The notes beneath the pieces were generated by a model, which saw only the letters and a list, made by a program, of their open reading frames with translations, was not told the origin of the DNA and did no database searches. Both the position numbers and the translations under genes were made by a program. A DNA stretch of 45,115 nt from Aneurinibacillus terranovensis DSM 18919 (GTDB taxonomy: Bacteria > Bacillota > Bacilli > Aneurinibacillales > Aneurinibacillaceae). Of the stretch, positions 8,762-17,783 are shown piece after piece. Position 1 is the first letter of the stretch; every line of letters starts with the position of its first letter. Location: the NCBI RefSeq assembly GCF_000430625.1, contig NZ_AUMJ01000050.1:1-45115 (forward strand). Reading direction: 5' to 3'.

Positions 8762-9676
8762 TCATTGCACAAATTTCCTAACAGGGTTCGGCGGCTCTAT
8801 TTTCGTCTGTTTCATTGCCTGAATCCGCAAGGTTGCGAGAATGACACCAAAAACGATAAGCGTACTGCCGACCAATTGTGCTCGCGTGATCGGTAGTCCC
8901 AGTGCGATATATCCTACAATCATGGCTACGAACGGTTGAAAGTTGAGGAAAATCGATGCTTTAGAGGCGCCTACTTTGGTAATTCCCTGATTCCACAGCA
9001 AACCGCCCAATCCCTGCGATAAAACACCGGATAAGGCAGCAAGAATCCATGGCCAAACAGAATGGGCGATCACAGGGTGCTGATCGCTTACATATGCAAC
9101 AGGAATGAACATGCAGGCACCAAAAACGGTTGAATACACGGTGGTTGGAATCGATTCTAGTGTCTGTGTAAGTTTACGAATCAATATCAAGCTGATCGCA
9201 AACGTGAGCATCGCTCCTCCTGCCAACAAGTCGCCCAATCCGATTGCGGCTTGTTGCTTACCAAAGGCAACCAGCATATATACGCCAGACACGGCAATCA
9301 TGGAACCGATAATCATGCGAATGCTTAATGGCTCGCGGAGAAAGAAATATGCCAGAATACTTGTTACAATAGGAGCTAGGGACATGATCAAAGCGGCCTC
9401 GGTTGCGCTTGTATAGCTTAAAGCCTGAAAGAAAAATGTCTGATTCAGCAATGTTCCTACAAAGCCAATTAGGAGCAGGTAGGTCCATTCACGTTTTTTG
9501 ATACGAACCAACCGATGTGTGAAAAATGCAAAGCCGAGCAAAAATGAAGAAGTAAATAAAATTCGGATCGTCGCCAATACAAGGGGATGGAATTGCCCGA
9601 CTAACCAACTACCGACAACGAAATTGCTTCCCCATATGGTGACGGGGATCAGGAGAAACAAATAAGCAGATACCAT
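8762..9676 (-). CDS. EamA/DMT-family transporter
   Basis: A roughly 304-residue drug/metabolite transporter with ten hydrophobic segments in two EamA repeats: PVTIWGSNFVVGSWLV...LIGFVGTLLNQTFFFQALSYTSATEAALIMSLAPI in the first, LAGGAMLTFAISLIL...GVLSQGLGGLLWNQGITKVGASKASIFLNFQPFVAMIVGYIALG in the second. Members export amino acids, metabolites or drugs; the substrate is unknown. The start is ambiguous: ATG at 9676 has GGGAAG six bases upstream, while ATG at 9694 and 9742 are in frame but less well supported. It precedes the HemD-like gene on the same strand. Confidence 0.85.
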   Translation of the reverse strand: MVSAYLFLLIPVTIWGSNFVVGSWLVGQFHPLVLATIRILFTSSFLLGFAFFTHRLVRIKKREWTYLLLIGFVGTLLNQTFFFQALSYTSATEAALIMSLAPIVTSILAYFFLREPLSIRMIIGSMIAVSGVYMLVAFGKQQAAIGLGDLLAGGAMLTFAISLILIRKLTQTLESIPTTVYSTVFGACMFIPVAYVSDQHPVIAHSVWPWILAALSGVLSQGLGGLLWNQGITKVGASKASIFLNFQPFVAMIVGYIALGLPITRAQLVGSTLIVFGVILATLRIQAMKQTKIEPPNPVRKFVQ

Positions 9677-9742
9677 ATGTAACTTCCCTACCATTCTTCC
9701 ATTGAATTCATTCAGTATACTGCGATGCCGGCAGAGAAGCAA

Positions 9743-10146
9743 TTCGTTTTTCGAAAGGTAACTAGCAAGAAAGGGCTTTTACTATTTAAAATCTTAAAAT
9801 TTCAAGGTTTTGCTTCATCTTTTATTTATGCAGATTTGCATTCTTTTACAGAAGCAGCAACAGAAATGGCCTTTCCCTATTTTACACGGTACTTTATCCA
9901 TAGCATATAACAAAATTATCACCAAAAATATGAGCTAGTAGTAACCGATCTATTTTATCTTTCCTATGATAGCTATAAAAATGTTTCTTTGTTATGGGTA
10001 CTCTTGTAAATGTATATATTGCTACAATGGTAACTATACATCGTTATCCTTTTTTTGGTTATATCATGACATAAAGTTACAATAAATGTAGTGATTGAGG
10101 TACGACCGGGATACTCTACATAAAACAACCCATTATCTGTACATGT
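9743..10146. other. gene-free AT-rich region
   Basis: About 400 bp upstream of the TPR-like gene. A 61-codon frame at 9725-9910 has no ribosome site or recognisable family. I see no RNA gene or strong hairpin. Confidence 0.4.
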
Positions 10147-10176
10147 TTGCTTTAAAAAAATAGAGTATGGTATAAT
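10147..10176 (+). promoter_or_regulatory. sigma-A type promoter of the TPR-like gene
   Basis: TTGCTT (10147-10152), an 18-bp spacer and TATAAT (10171-10176), about 22 bp before the start codon. Confidence 0.6.
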
Positions 10177-10198
10177 TGTAAAAAAGGGAGGTATCGAC

Positions 10199-11599
10199 AT
10201 GAATGATTCCCATACAATGAAATGCAGCTATACACCGTCACATGAAACCTTTCAAGGCCGAGTTCATCGAATAGCGATATATCTGCAAAGTAAAGCATTG
10301 GAGATTATCGATTCGAATCACTCGGTTTTTTATTTGGTCTACTTCAAAAACATCTTACTTGGCGGGGGGAAATTAGATGAAATAAAACAGGAGACCTTTC
10401 TGTATAAAGTGTTTGAACAAGGAATCACTTTACTCCCTTCCCACCCTCTTTTTTCCGTGTTGCTCCCTAAGAATCGAAATGCCCATATTCCTCATATGAA
10501 CGATGTGTTTACTCGATTACAGAATCACCTTTCACTTTCAGAGATTGCATTGGCAGCCACTTTTATGGATAATTTTATTGAGCACCAACAACTTGTTGGC
10601 ATTATCCGTCAGATTTTTGATCATTTTAAACGAAATGGCCAGTTTTCTAAAGCGTATCAAACAGCAAAAATACTTCTTCTTTTCTCACCGGACATTAAAG
10701 CCATACAGGAAATCATTCGAACCTCAGCATTTGAAAAGTACCGGAAATTAGAGGACACGAGTCCAGAAACCCTTCTCGAACACCCCCCCCTGCTTATGGA
10801 ACAATTCTATTATCAAAACCGTAAAGAACGGAAATATGAAATTCATCTCCACCAGCTGCTAAAGCAGCAATCACGTCCCCTTGAACGGCTGATCTTATTT
10901 ATGAACCTCTTTGAAATGAAACATGACTTTTATGATTATAATGAGTTTATCCATTTGTTGCAGCATGAACTAAAGCCTGAAGACCAATATGCGGTTTTGA
11001 CATTTTTATGTGAATGTTCACTCGCCTATCCCCCATTAATTGAACATCTGCTTCAAGAACAAATCCGTTTAAAACGATATTCCGAAGCTTTGTCTTTCAT
11101 CGTCAATCAGATTCCCCAGCCGTCTTCGACTTATTCCGGGATCATCGAAATGATCTTAGAAAATGTAGATACTCCTTCCCTTTTAAATGTGAAACATATC
11201 AATCGAGTTATTAGTCCCCTGTATCCTGCCGAAGCCGAAAAAAAAGAAGCCCTCGTACGCCGTTTAGTCATCTCGTTGCTTAAACAATATACTCCTTCCC
11301 AGGTGAAGGTATGGGTTGAACCGATAAGAGAAAGCAGTCCAGATCTTTGCGTATTGCAAGAAGTGGATCAACTGGAGTCTCTATCTGATGATCTGGACCA
11401 GCTTATGAAATTGGGGGAATTGTATTATCAATTTGGACTGCTGGAACAAGCCATTGAATGTTTCACCTGGGAGATGGAGTTAAATCCAACTTCACTTGAT
11501 CCGATACGCTGGTTAAGTAAACTATATCATGAAAAAGGAATGAAAGAAGAAGCGGTCAGTTATAAAAAGCTTTCTATTCAACTGGCAAAAAGGGCCTGA
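10199..11599 (+). CDS. TPR-like helical repeat protein of unknown function
   Basis: A 466-residue soluble protein that is almost entirely alpha-helical, with no signal peptide or membrane segment. The C-terminus (LDQLMKLGELYYQFGLLEQAIECFTWEMELNPTSLDPIRWLSKLYHEKGMKEEAVSYKKLSI, about residues 400-462) contains two clear TPR units. The central region is also helix-turn-helix repeat-like (FKRNGQFSKAYQTAKILLLFSPDIKAI). Such proteins usually act as scaffolds; I recognise no specific family. GGGAGG precedes the ATG. A run of eight C at 10783-10790 lies inside the reading frame and leaves it intact here. Confidence 0.75.
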   Translation: MNDSHTMKCSYTPSHETFQGRVHRIAIYLQSKALEIIDSNHSVFYLVYFKNILLGGGKLDEIKQETFLYKVFEQGITLLPSHPLFSVLLPKNRNAHIPHMNDVFTRLQNHLSLSEIALAATFMDNFIEHQQLVGIIRQIFDHFKRNGQFSKAYQTAKILLLFSPDIKAIQEIIRTSAFEKYRKLEDTSPETLLEHPPLLMEQFYYQNRKERKYEIHLHQLLKQQSRPLERLILFMNLFEMKHDFYDYNEFIHLLQHELKPEDQYAVLTFLCECSLAYPPLIEHLLQEQIRLKRYSEALSFIVNQIPQPSSTYSGIIEMILENVDTPSLLNVKHINRVISPLYPAEAEKKEALVRRLVISLLKQYTPSQVKVWVEPIRESSPDLCVLQEVDQLESLSDDLDQLMKLGELYYQFGLLEQAIECFTWEMELNPTSLDPIRWLSKLYHEKGMKEEAVSYKKLSIQLAKRA

Positions 11600-11609
11600 T
11601 TTTCAGAAA

Positions 11610-12443
11610 TCATTCTATCCAATGAAACATTCGTTCAACCGCCACTTGATGAATCGCGGGTGGAAAATGATGCCCGTACCCTTGATAGCGGTGGATGTCG
11701 ACGTTAGCCCCAAGTTCTTTCAACTTTGTATACATGTTTATTCCATGAGTGAAATCGACTTGAGTGTCCTGCGTCCCATGAATGATGAGGACCGGACATT
11801 TCAAGCGATCTGCCATGAGTAGGGGGGAACGCATTTCGTAAGAGCCAGGAATTTTAGCAGGTGACCCCCCGATTACACGTTTGAGCATTCTTCGCAAATC
11901 TATCCGCTCTTCATAAGTGTGGGCCAGGTCCGATACTCCGCTCCACAGGATTAATTTATGTACCTCCGTTGTTTCCACAGCCGTCAGCGTGGCATTAATA
12001 GCGCCGCGCGAAAAGCCCATAACGGAAATTCGTTCTGGACTCACAAACGGAAAGCTTCGCAGGAGACGATAAGCGGAAAGAACATCTTCCCTATCCTTCC
12101 CGCCAAATTCATCGCGTCCTTCTCCTCCTTCATTTCCCCGATAGCTGGGGGCAAAAATAACATGTCCACAATTGGAAAATTGTTCAAGCCAATCAGTTTT
12201 CACCCTGCCGACTTTTCCTATGCCGCCCCGACAGTAAATGAGAGCAGGTAACTTGAACATTCGAATATCCTTTTTTTCCCGATTCATCGCATTCGTTATT
12301 TCCGTTATCGGGAGTTGGGAAGCACCGTAAAATCGGTTGACCATCCCTCTCAATTCCGAAATATCGAGTTCAAAACGATTCGGCAGACTGAGGTACCCTT
12401 TCACCTTCAATCCATCTGACAGGTATGTTACATGATAAATCAT
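11610..12443 (-). CDS. alpha/beta hydrolase, prolyl-oligopeptidase-like (S9 type)
   Basis: A 277-residue serine hydrolase. The nucleophile elbow is GFSRGA, the acid is in IIHGTQDTQVDF, and the His is in GYGHHFPP near the C-terminus. FAPSYRGNEGGEGRDEFGGKDREDVLSAYRLLRSFPFVSPERI is typical of the S9/acylaminoacyl-peptidase type of hydrolase that lacks the beta-propeller. Only two bases separate it from the upstream reductase gene and no strong ribosome site is visible, suggesting translational coupling. The substrate is unknown (peptidase or esterase). Confidence 0.85.
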   Translation of the reverse strand: MIYHVTYLSDGLKVKGYLSLPNRFELDISELRGMVNRFYGASQLPITEITNAMNREKKDIRMFKLPALIYCRGGIGKVGRVKTDWLEQFSNCGHVIFAPSYRGNEGGEGRDEFGGKDREDVLSAYRLLRSFPFVSPERISVMGFSRGAINATLTAVETTEVHKLILWSGVSDLAHTYEERIDLRRMLKRVIGGSPAKIPGSYEMRSPLLMADRLKCPVLIIHGTQDTQVDFTHGINMYTKLKELGANVDIHRYQGYGHHFPPAIHQVAVERMFHWIE

Positions 12444-12445
12444 AA

Positions 12446-13435
12446 TTAAGCGTTAACATCCACCACGATTCGCCCGCGCACCTGTCCTTTTAGAATTTCT
12501 TCACTGAGCGAGAAAAGTGCCTGCAGGGGTACAATACGGGTTACCTGTTCATAAATCTCAGCGGGGAGCTCTGCTGCCAGTTTCCACACCTCTTGTCTCA
12601 TTTCAAAAGGACTGTTAACAGAATCAATGCCCAGTAAATTTACACCGCGCAGAATGAATGGAAAGACGGTGGTGGGAAGCTCATTTCCGCCAGCCAGGCC
12701 GCATGCGGCCACACTTCCACCGTAAGCCGTACTGCGGAGCACACCGGCCAACGTTGTGCCTCCCACGGTATCAATGGCCCCGCCCCAGCGCTCAGACTCT
12801 AACGGTTTGCCTGGGGAAGCCAGCACCTGGCGGTCGATGATATCACTTGCTCCGAGAGATCGAAGGTAATCATGTGTTTCCGTGCGGCCAGTCGAAGCGA
12901 CCACTTTGTATCCGCGCTTGGCAAGAATAGCTACAGCCATACTGCCTACCCCGCCTGAGGCACCCGTAACGACGACTTCCCGTCCGTTAGGTTGTACGCC
13001 GTGCTTCTCCAGTGCCAGAACACTGAGGATAGCGGTTAAACCCGCCGTACCAATACTCATGGCCCACTCTGGCGAAAGCGACTCGGGCAGTGGAACCAGC
13101 CACTCTGCTTTTACGCGCGCAAATTGCGAATAGCCGCCCCAGTACCGCTCTCCAACGCCCCAGCCGGTTAGAATGACCTTATCCCCCTTCTTATAGCGGG
13201 GAGAGCGGGAATCTTCGACCACCCCTACGAAATCAATTCCCGGTACGAACGGGAAGCTGCGTACAATTTTCCCCTTTCCCGTAATCGCCAGTCCGTCTTT
13301 GTAATTAAGGCTGGAATAAAGGATCTGAACATCCACTTCCCCTTCAGGAAAATCTGACTTTCTTAGTTCCTTAATAGATGCTTGCTGTTTGCCGTCCGTG
13401 TTGTCGAGAACGAGAGCTTTTACCAGTTGATCCAT
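12446..13435 (-). CDS. yhfP: YhdH/YhfP-family quinone oxidoreductase (acryloyl-CoA reductase-like)
   Basis: A 329-residue medium-chain reductase without zinc ligands. The N-terminal GroES-like domain has YSSLNYKDGLAITGKGKIVRSFPFVPGIDFVGVVE. The Rossmann domain has VVVTGASGGVGSMAVAILAKRGYKVVASTGR. The C-terminus is LSEEILKGQVRGRIVVDV. These are hallmarks of the YhdH/YhfP/AcuI family; AcuI reduces acryloyl-CoA with NADPH. It is the first gene of a two-gene unit with the alpha/beta hydrolase, and AAAGGAG precedes its ATG. The symbol is by family resemblance to Bacillus YhfP. Confidence 0.88.
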   Translation of the reverse strand: MDQLVKALVLDNTDGKQQASIKELRKSDFPEGEVDVQILYSSLNYKDGLAITGKGKIVRSFPFVPGIDFVGVVEDSRSPRYKKGDKVILTGWGVGERYWGGYSQFARVKAEWLVPLPESLSPEWAMSIGTAGLTAILSVLALEKHGVQPNGREVVVTGASGGVGSMAVAILAKRGYKVVASTGRTETHDYLRSLGASDIIDRQVLASPGKPLESERWGGAIDTVGGTTLAGVLRSTAYGGSVAACGLAGGNELPTTVFPFILRGVNLLGIDSVNSPFEMRQEVWKLAAELPAEIYEQVTRIVPLQALFSLSEEILKGQVRGRIVVDVNA

Positions 13436-13678
13436 GAAAGATTACACTCCTTTGATCACAATTAAAATACCTTTAATCAGCATTGAATGAAAAAACAATA
13501 GTGAAGGTAAGTATCTTAACATATTCGAGATTAACATAACGAACTCCTTTTTAAAAATCTCTTAACTACACGTTACCACATATTCCTCTTAGAAGTAAAA
13601 AATTACCTTGCTAATTGTGAAAATACATAATCACAGTTTGTTTAATTCGATTTTTTACCTGAAAAGTATATTTCTTAC

Positions 13679-14065
13679 ATGATTGAAACGGAAAGCCAGC
13701 ATTCTTCGTTAAAAAAAGCTTTAACTGCATTTGATTTAACCATGCTCGGAGAATGGAGTTGTTTTTACACCTGGAAGTTCTTTATGTACAAAAATAAGGA
13801 TTTGTTAGATTTACTTTTGGCCGAGCTTATGAGGATAAGATTCAGGAGGGAATCGCTAAATTCTCTAAAGCATTTTATGAACTCATGTGACCAGTCTCAA
13901 TCGGCTGCATATCACCGGCCCATTCCTATTCTAGAAGAACAGGGAAAAAAGTTTCCGAGATTCATTACGTTCCCAATAATGCAGGCTGCGAAGTGGACGG
14001 CACTCATGTTTCAGATACTCAAAACAAAGCTTATAAAACAACTCATTTAGCTCAGACTATAAAAA
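13679..14065 (+). pseudogene. chimeric remnant: amino-acid permease N-terminus joined to aminotransferase C-terminus
   Basis: The first 26 codons from 13679 end in LKKALTAFDLTMLG, the sequence that precedes the first transmembrane helix of YfnA-type amino-acid permeases (normally followed by IGAIIGTGIF). The sequence then changes abruptly: another frame reads NGVVFTPGSSL and, after one more frameshift, GFVRFTFGRAYEDKIQEGIAKFSKAFYELM with a stop near 13892, which resembles the C-terminus of PLP-dependent class I/II aminotransferases. The remaining bases to about 14065 are not recognised. This looks like two broken genes joined at about 13754. Confidence 0.6.
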
Positions 14066-14135
14066 TCTAATGGAACAAAGATGTTTTACGTGTCCGCCTT
14101 TGGCTGGGTTTACAGCAAGAAATGGAGGGGGTTTT

Positions 14136-15077
14136 ATGCAGCTTATGCCAATTGTTCCGTTTGAACCTGTTTTAACAAATTCAATCCCTGAGGGGGAAAA
14201 TTGGATTTCCCAGATAAAGTGGGATGGTGTAAGAGTTTTGACCTACTTTGACGGCAAGGATGTTAAGCTTTTTAATCGCAAACGAAATGAACGGACTTTA
14301 CATTACCCGGAGTTATGCGATATTCGTTCATACTGTAACGCTGATTCCGTCATACTTGATGGTGAGGTTATTGCATTAGGTGTAGATGGCAAACCATCCT
14401 TTCATGAAGTGATGCGCAGGGATGGGATCCGCAGAATGGAAAAAGTTAAAGATGTTTTGATGCGTGTACCGATTACTTATATGATTTTTGATGTAGTTTT
14501 CTACAATGGACAGTGGATAGATAATCGACCTTTAAAGGAAAGAATAGAAATATTATCTAATACCATACTTCCTAATGATTCGATTCAGTTGGTTACCGTT
14601 CATCACGATGCGGAGACGTTGTTTGACGTTATAAAACAACAGCAAATGGAAGGAATCGTAATAAAGGATTTAAACAGCAAATACTTTATCAACACAAAAA
14701 ATGTGCATTGGAAAAAGAAAAAATTTTACAAGGATATAAATGCTGTAGTTGCAGGTGTAACGCTTAGCGGGGGTATAGTTAATGCTGTACTGCTTGGCCT
14801 CTATGATGACGCCGGTCAACTGAGATATATCGGACACTCGGGAACAGGCAGACTGACTAAAGATGAATGTCGGGAGTTTACTCATTTAATCAAGCCGTTA
14901 GTTACTGGAAACCGGCCCTTTCTAGAGAACCATGCCAGGTTTAAAGATGCTGTTTGGCTTATCCCAGAAATAACCGTGAAAATTCAATTCATGGAGTGGA
15001 CGAGTAACCACACATTGAGACAGCCAATCATTCAAAGTTTTATTCAGGTTGAGCCTACAGCATGCACGTTTGAATGA
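14136..15077 (+). CDS. ATP-dependent DNA ligase, LigD/LigC-like catalytic core
   Basis: A 313-residue ATP-dependent DNA ligase with the adenylation and OB-fold domains only. The adenylated lysine is K28 in QIKWDGVR (motif I). Further motifs are ILDGEVIAL (III-like), ITYMIFDVVFYNG (IIIa), EGIVIKD (IV) and WKKKKFY (V). The OB fold follows (LLGLYDDAGQLRYIGHSGTG...EITVKIQFMEW). This is the ligase module of bacterial end-joining enzymes such as LigD, without the polymerase and nuclease domains. Start chosen at 14136, preceded by GGAGGGGG; an in-frame ATG at 14070 is unsupported. No ku gene is nearby, so its repair role is not shown by context. Confidence 0.88.
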   Translation: MQLMPIVPFEPVLTNSIPEGENWISQIKWDGVRVLTYFDGKDVKLFNRKRNERTLHYPELCDIRSYCNADSVILDGEVIALGVDGKPSFHEVMRRDGIRRMEKVKDVLMRVPITYMIFDVVFYNGQWIDNRPLKERIEILSNTILPNDSIQLVTVHHDAETLFDVIKQQQMEGIVIKDLNSKYFINTKNVHWKKKKFYKDINAVVAGVTLSGGIVNAVLLGLYDDAGQLRYIGHSGTGRLTKDECREFTHLIKPLVTGNRPFLENHARFKDAVWLIPEITVKIQFMEWTSNHTLRQPIIQSFIQVEPTACTFE

Positions 15078-15203
15078 TACTAAATAAGTTCTAACCCGGT
15101 GAAAAAGAAGATCCAATGAGTTCGCAGCATTTAAAAAATCAATCGTGCCTATTTTTAAAAACCACGGCCATTGGTTTTACGAGATTTTCTCATCTATACA
15201 TAA
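15078..15203 (+). other. possible coding remnant before a terminator
   Basis: From about 15112 to 15224 the plus strand is open and reads NEFAAFKKSIVPIFKNHGHW and continues to a stop inside the terminator stem. The composition is protein-like and could be the end of a periplasmic binding protein, but there is no start codon and I cannot name it. Confidence 0.25.
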
Positions 15204-15246
15204 AAGAACTCCCCTCGATGGCAAGTAATGAGGGGAATTCTTTTTG
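15204..15246 (+). terminator. intrinsic terminator
   Basis: AAGAACTCCCCTC pairs with GAGGGGAATTCTT (one mismatch), followed by TTTTT. It ends the ligase transcript or the short remnant before glycerate kinase. Confidence 0.75.
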
Positions 15247-15424
15247 GTCTCACACTATCCTGATGGGGCTTTACATTACCAATTGTATTAAACTCGTCCG
15301 ACGTCGTGGACAGTAACATAATAAGCTGGGGTAGAAGAAGTTTCTACTCATCCCATCAAAAAATTGTTAGAATAAATAAGACTATTCTTTCTATTAGAAA
15401 CTTACCTTAAGGAGGATGTTATAG

Positions 15425-16549
15425 ATGAAAATTGTACTGGCGCCTGACTCGTATAAAGGCAGCCTCACAGCGAAACAAGCTTGCGACGCGATGGAGAAAG
15501 GGATCCGCAAAGTTCTCCCGGAAGCGGAGGTTGTGAAAATTCCGATGGCAGATGGAGGAGAAGGAACGGTCCAGAGCCTGGTGGATGCGACCGGCGGACA
15601 AATCCTTCAACATAATGTGACCGATCCAATTGGCGAGAAGATTATGGTGAAATATGGAATTCTTGGGGATGGAATGACCGCCGTGATTGAGATGGCGGAA
15701 GCATCGGGATTATATCTGGTACCTGTGGAACGGCGGAATCCGCTGATGACAACGACTTATGGAACCGGTGAATTAATTCTGGCAGCTCTCGATCAAGGAT
15801 GCCGTACCTTTATTTTAGGAATCGGGGGAAGTGCCACGAATGATGGCGGCATGGGAATGCTTCAGGCACTCGGAGTAAAGTTTCTGGACAAGCAAGGCAC
15901 GGAACTTGGTTTTGGGGGAGGCAGCCTGGCGTTATTAGACCGGATTGATATGTCAGGAATGGATTCCAGACTAAAAACCTGCACGTTTACGGTCGCCTGT
16001 GATGTAGATAATCCCCTCTGTGGACCGAATGGTGCCAGTCATGTATTCGGTCCGCAAAAAGGAGCTACCCCGGAGATGGTTATTCAATTGGATAAAAACC
16101 TGAAACATCACGCGGCAGTCATTGCAAAAGACCTTGGGGTCGACGTGAAAAATATTCCGGGTTCCGGTGCCGCCGGTGGATTGGGAGCGGGAATGCTCGC
16201 TTTTCTCGGTGCCGCTCTTAAAAGAGGGATTGACATTGTCATCGAAGCGACAGGATTAGAACGCCACTTGGAAGGGGCCGACCTCGTAATATCCGGCGAA
16301 GGGCAATGCGATTTTCAGACGGAAAGAGGAAAAACACCGTTTGGGGTAGCCAGAACCGCACAACGTGAAGGGGTTCCGGTTGTGCTGATTGCCGGGTCGA
16401 TTGGCCGTGGTGCAGATGTCCTTTATCAACACGGAGTCCAAAGCGTCTTTTCGATGGTAGACAAACCGATGACAATGGATGAGGCGATGACGAACGCCTA
16501 TGAATTGTTGTCAAATACAACCGAACGAATCGTTCGCCTAAAAGTGTAA
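15425..16549 (+). CDS. glxK: glycerate kinase
   Basis: A 374-residue glycerate 2-kinase of the GarK/GlxK family, which phosphorylates D-glycerate with ATP and feeds glycolysis. The N-terminus MKIVLAPDSYKGSLTAKQACDAMEKGI is diagnostic. Further conserved blocks are IPMADGGEGTVQSLVDATGG, LGIGGSATNDGGMGMLQALGVKF, FGPQKGATPEMV, GSGAAGGLGAGMLAFLGA and VISGEGQCDFQTERGKTPFGVA. The length is normal. AAGGAGG precedes the ATG and a terminator follows, so it is probably monocistronic. Confidence 0.95.
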   Translation: MKIVLAPDSYKGSLTAKQACDAMEKGIRKVLPEAEVVKIPMADGGEGTVQSLVDATGGQILQHNVTDPIGEKIMVKYGILGDGMTAVIEMAEASGLYLVPVERRNPLMTTTYGTGELILAALDQGCRTFILGIGGSATNDGGMGMLQALGVKFLDKQGTELGFGGGSLALLDRIDMSGMDSRLKTCTFTVACDVDNPLCGPNGASHVFGPQKGATPEMVIQLDKNLKHHAAVIAKDLGVDVKNIPGSGAAGGLGAGMLAFLGAALKRGIDIVIEATGLERHLEGADLVISGEGQCDFQTERGKTPFGVARTAQREGVPVVLIAGSIGRGADVLYQHGVQSVFSMVDKPMTMDEAMTNAYELLSNTTERIVRLKV

Positions 16550-16569
16550 TTCGCATTGCTTCTATGCAC

Positions 16570-16610
16570 AAAAAACCCCTGCTGAACATGGGCGTGAAGC
16601 AGGGATTTTT
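16570..16610 (+). terminator. intrinsic terminator after glycerate kinase
   Basis: AAAACCCCTGCT pairs with AGCAGGGATTTT, followed by a T-run. It is probably also usable for the convergent thioesterase unit. Confidence 0.75.
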
Positions 16611-16701
16611 GGCTCTTTTTTTAATGAAAAGATGCATGCATTCGTTTACCAACCGTGCAAACTGCCCGATTTATTTCTCAACTCTACTAGGCCGAATACG
16701 A

Positions 16702-17124
16702 CTACGATCGTAAGGCTGGCACGCCGGCCGGACCTTCACTATGCTCTAAAAGTGCACGTCGTACTTCAGCCGACAACGGGACAGCCTTTTTCAGCGTAAA
16801 ATCATACTGCAAAAGCGTAGCCTTTCCCCGCGCAATCCAATTTCCCTGCTCATCCTCAATCGCATGCTCGACTTGAAAACTGGACGTGCCCAGTTGGCTG
16901 ATCCAGCCATAGACGGTGAGTTTCTGCGCGTAAACGACTTCCTGGAGAAAATCGCAGCTAGTAGAAGCGAGTATTAGATTCCAAGAGGAAATATTCAAAT
17001 CAGGATTAAAGATGCGGAATAATTCCTTTCTCGCTTCCTCAAAATAGGTTAAATACATGGCATTATTGACATGGCCCAGTGAATCACATTCACTGAAACG
17101 CACAAACAAATCATGTGTAAACAT
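16702..17124 (-). CDS. acyl-CoA thioesterase, 4-hydroxybenzoyl-CoA thioesterase-like (hot-dog fold)
   Basis: A 140-residue hot-dog thioesterase. The N-terminal motif VRFSECDSLGHVNNAMYLTYFEEAR carries the Asp/Gly-His-Val-Asn-Asn signature that forms the active site in the 4HBT/YbgC group. It hydrolyses acyl-CoA thioesters; the acyl chain is not predictable. It follows the DinB-like gene by 27 bp on the same strand, implying co-transcription. Confidence 0.88.
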   Translation of the reverse strand: MFTHDLFVRFSECDSLGHVNNAMYLTYFEEARKELFRIFNPDLNISSWNLILASTSCDFLQEVVYAQKLTVYGWISQLGTSSFQVEHAIEDEQGNWIARGKATLLQYDFTLKKAVPLSAEVRRALLEHSEGPAGVPALRS

Positions 17125-17151
17125 CGGGTCTCTCTCACCCTTTCCTCTATA

Positions 17152-17661
17152 TTATTGCCCTTCAATCGTCCGCTTTAGCGCTTGTATATATCCGGTATGA
17201 TTGGCCTCATGATAAAGCGCCAGATTAAACACGTCATCGCTTGTCTCAAGCGTTCTGCCGGATCCTAAGGGATAGGGTTTGGCAAGCTTCCTGCCGGATC
17301 GTCCGGCTAAAATATCTTTAGCCCTCTCTCCCTGCTCTTTTAGCTGGCCAACCAGCACTTCAAGCGATGGAATATCGCCCGTCCAGTCAGCAGGCTTCGT
17401 GCCGTTGCCAAACAGGTCTTTATATTCTTTTGGCATCTGCATCTGTTCCGCCAACAGACCAAATAAAAACTGTTCTGCTACCACGAGAATATGGCCCGCA
17501 TTCCAGCGGATTGTGTTACGAAAACCGGGAGGCATAACATCCGCCATGCCCGCCGGAATAGAATCAAGCACCCGCAATGTCCCTCCCCGCGCATGTTCAA
17601 ACTGCTTCACAAAATTGTTAAGTTCCACTACACTTACTCCTTTCCAATCATGTTGATTCAT
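17152..17661 (-). CDS. DinB-family metal-binding protein
   Basis: A 169-residue four-helix-bundle protein of the DinB/YfiT superfamily. The three-His metal site is visible: one His in RWNAGHILVVAEQ (about residue 56) and two in LALYHEANHTGYIQALKR (about residues 150 and 154). Members include damage-inducible proteins and bacillithiol or mycothiol transferases; this one cannot be assigned further. GGAGA lies upstream of the ATG. It is the first gene of a pair with the thioesterase. Confidence 0.85.
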   Translation of the reverse strand: MNQHDWKGVSVVELNNFVKQFEHARGGTLRVLDSIPAGMADVMPPGFRNTIRWNAGHILVVAEQFLFGLLAEQMQMPKEYKDLFGNGTKPADWTGDIPSLEVLVGQLKEQGERAKDILAGRSGRKLAKPYPLGSGRTLETSDDVFNLALYHEANHTGYIQALKRTIEGQ

Positions 17662-17783
17662 GTTAAACTACTTCTCCTTTCGCATCCGATCTTCCTGCTG
17701 CCACTCTCCCTTGATTGCGTTTCGGTAGTCTTCTTGTTACCATCAAAAGGGAAATACAATGAATGGGAGGAAAACGAATCGAA

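Noticed and set aside
15116-15316. 66-codon plus-strand frame containing the terminator before glycerate kinase
   Set aside because: It reads through a strong terminator stem, which real genes avoid; another frame there looks more protein-like but has no start.
16239-16652. 137-codon minus-strand frame over glycerate kinase
   Set aside because: Antisense to a gene with full family motifs; it also crosses the terminator.
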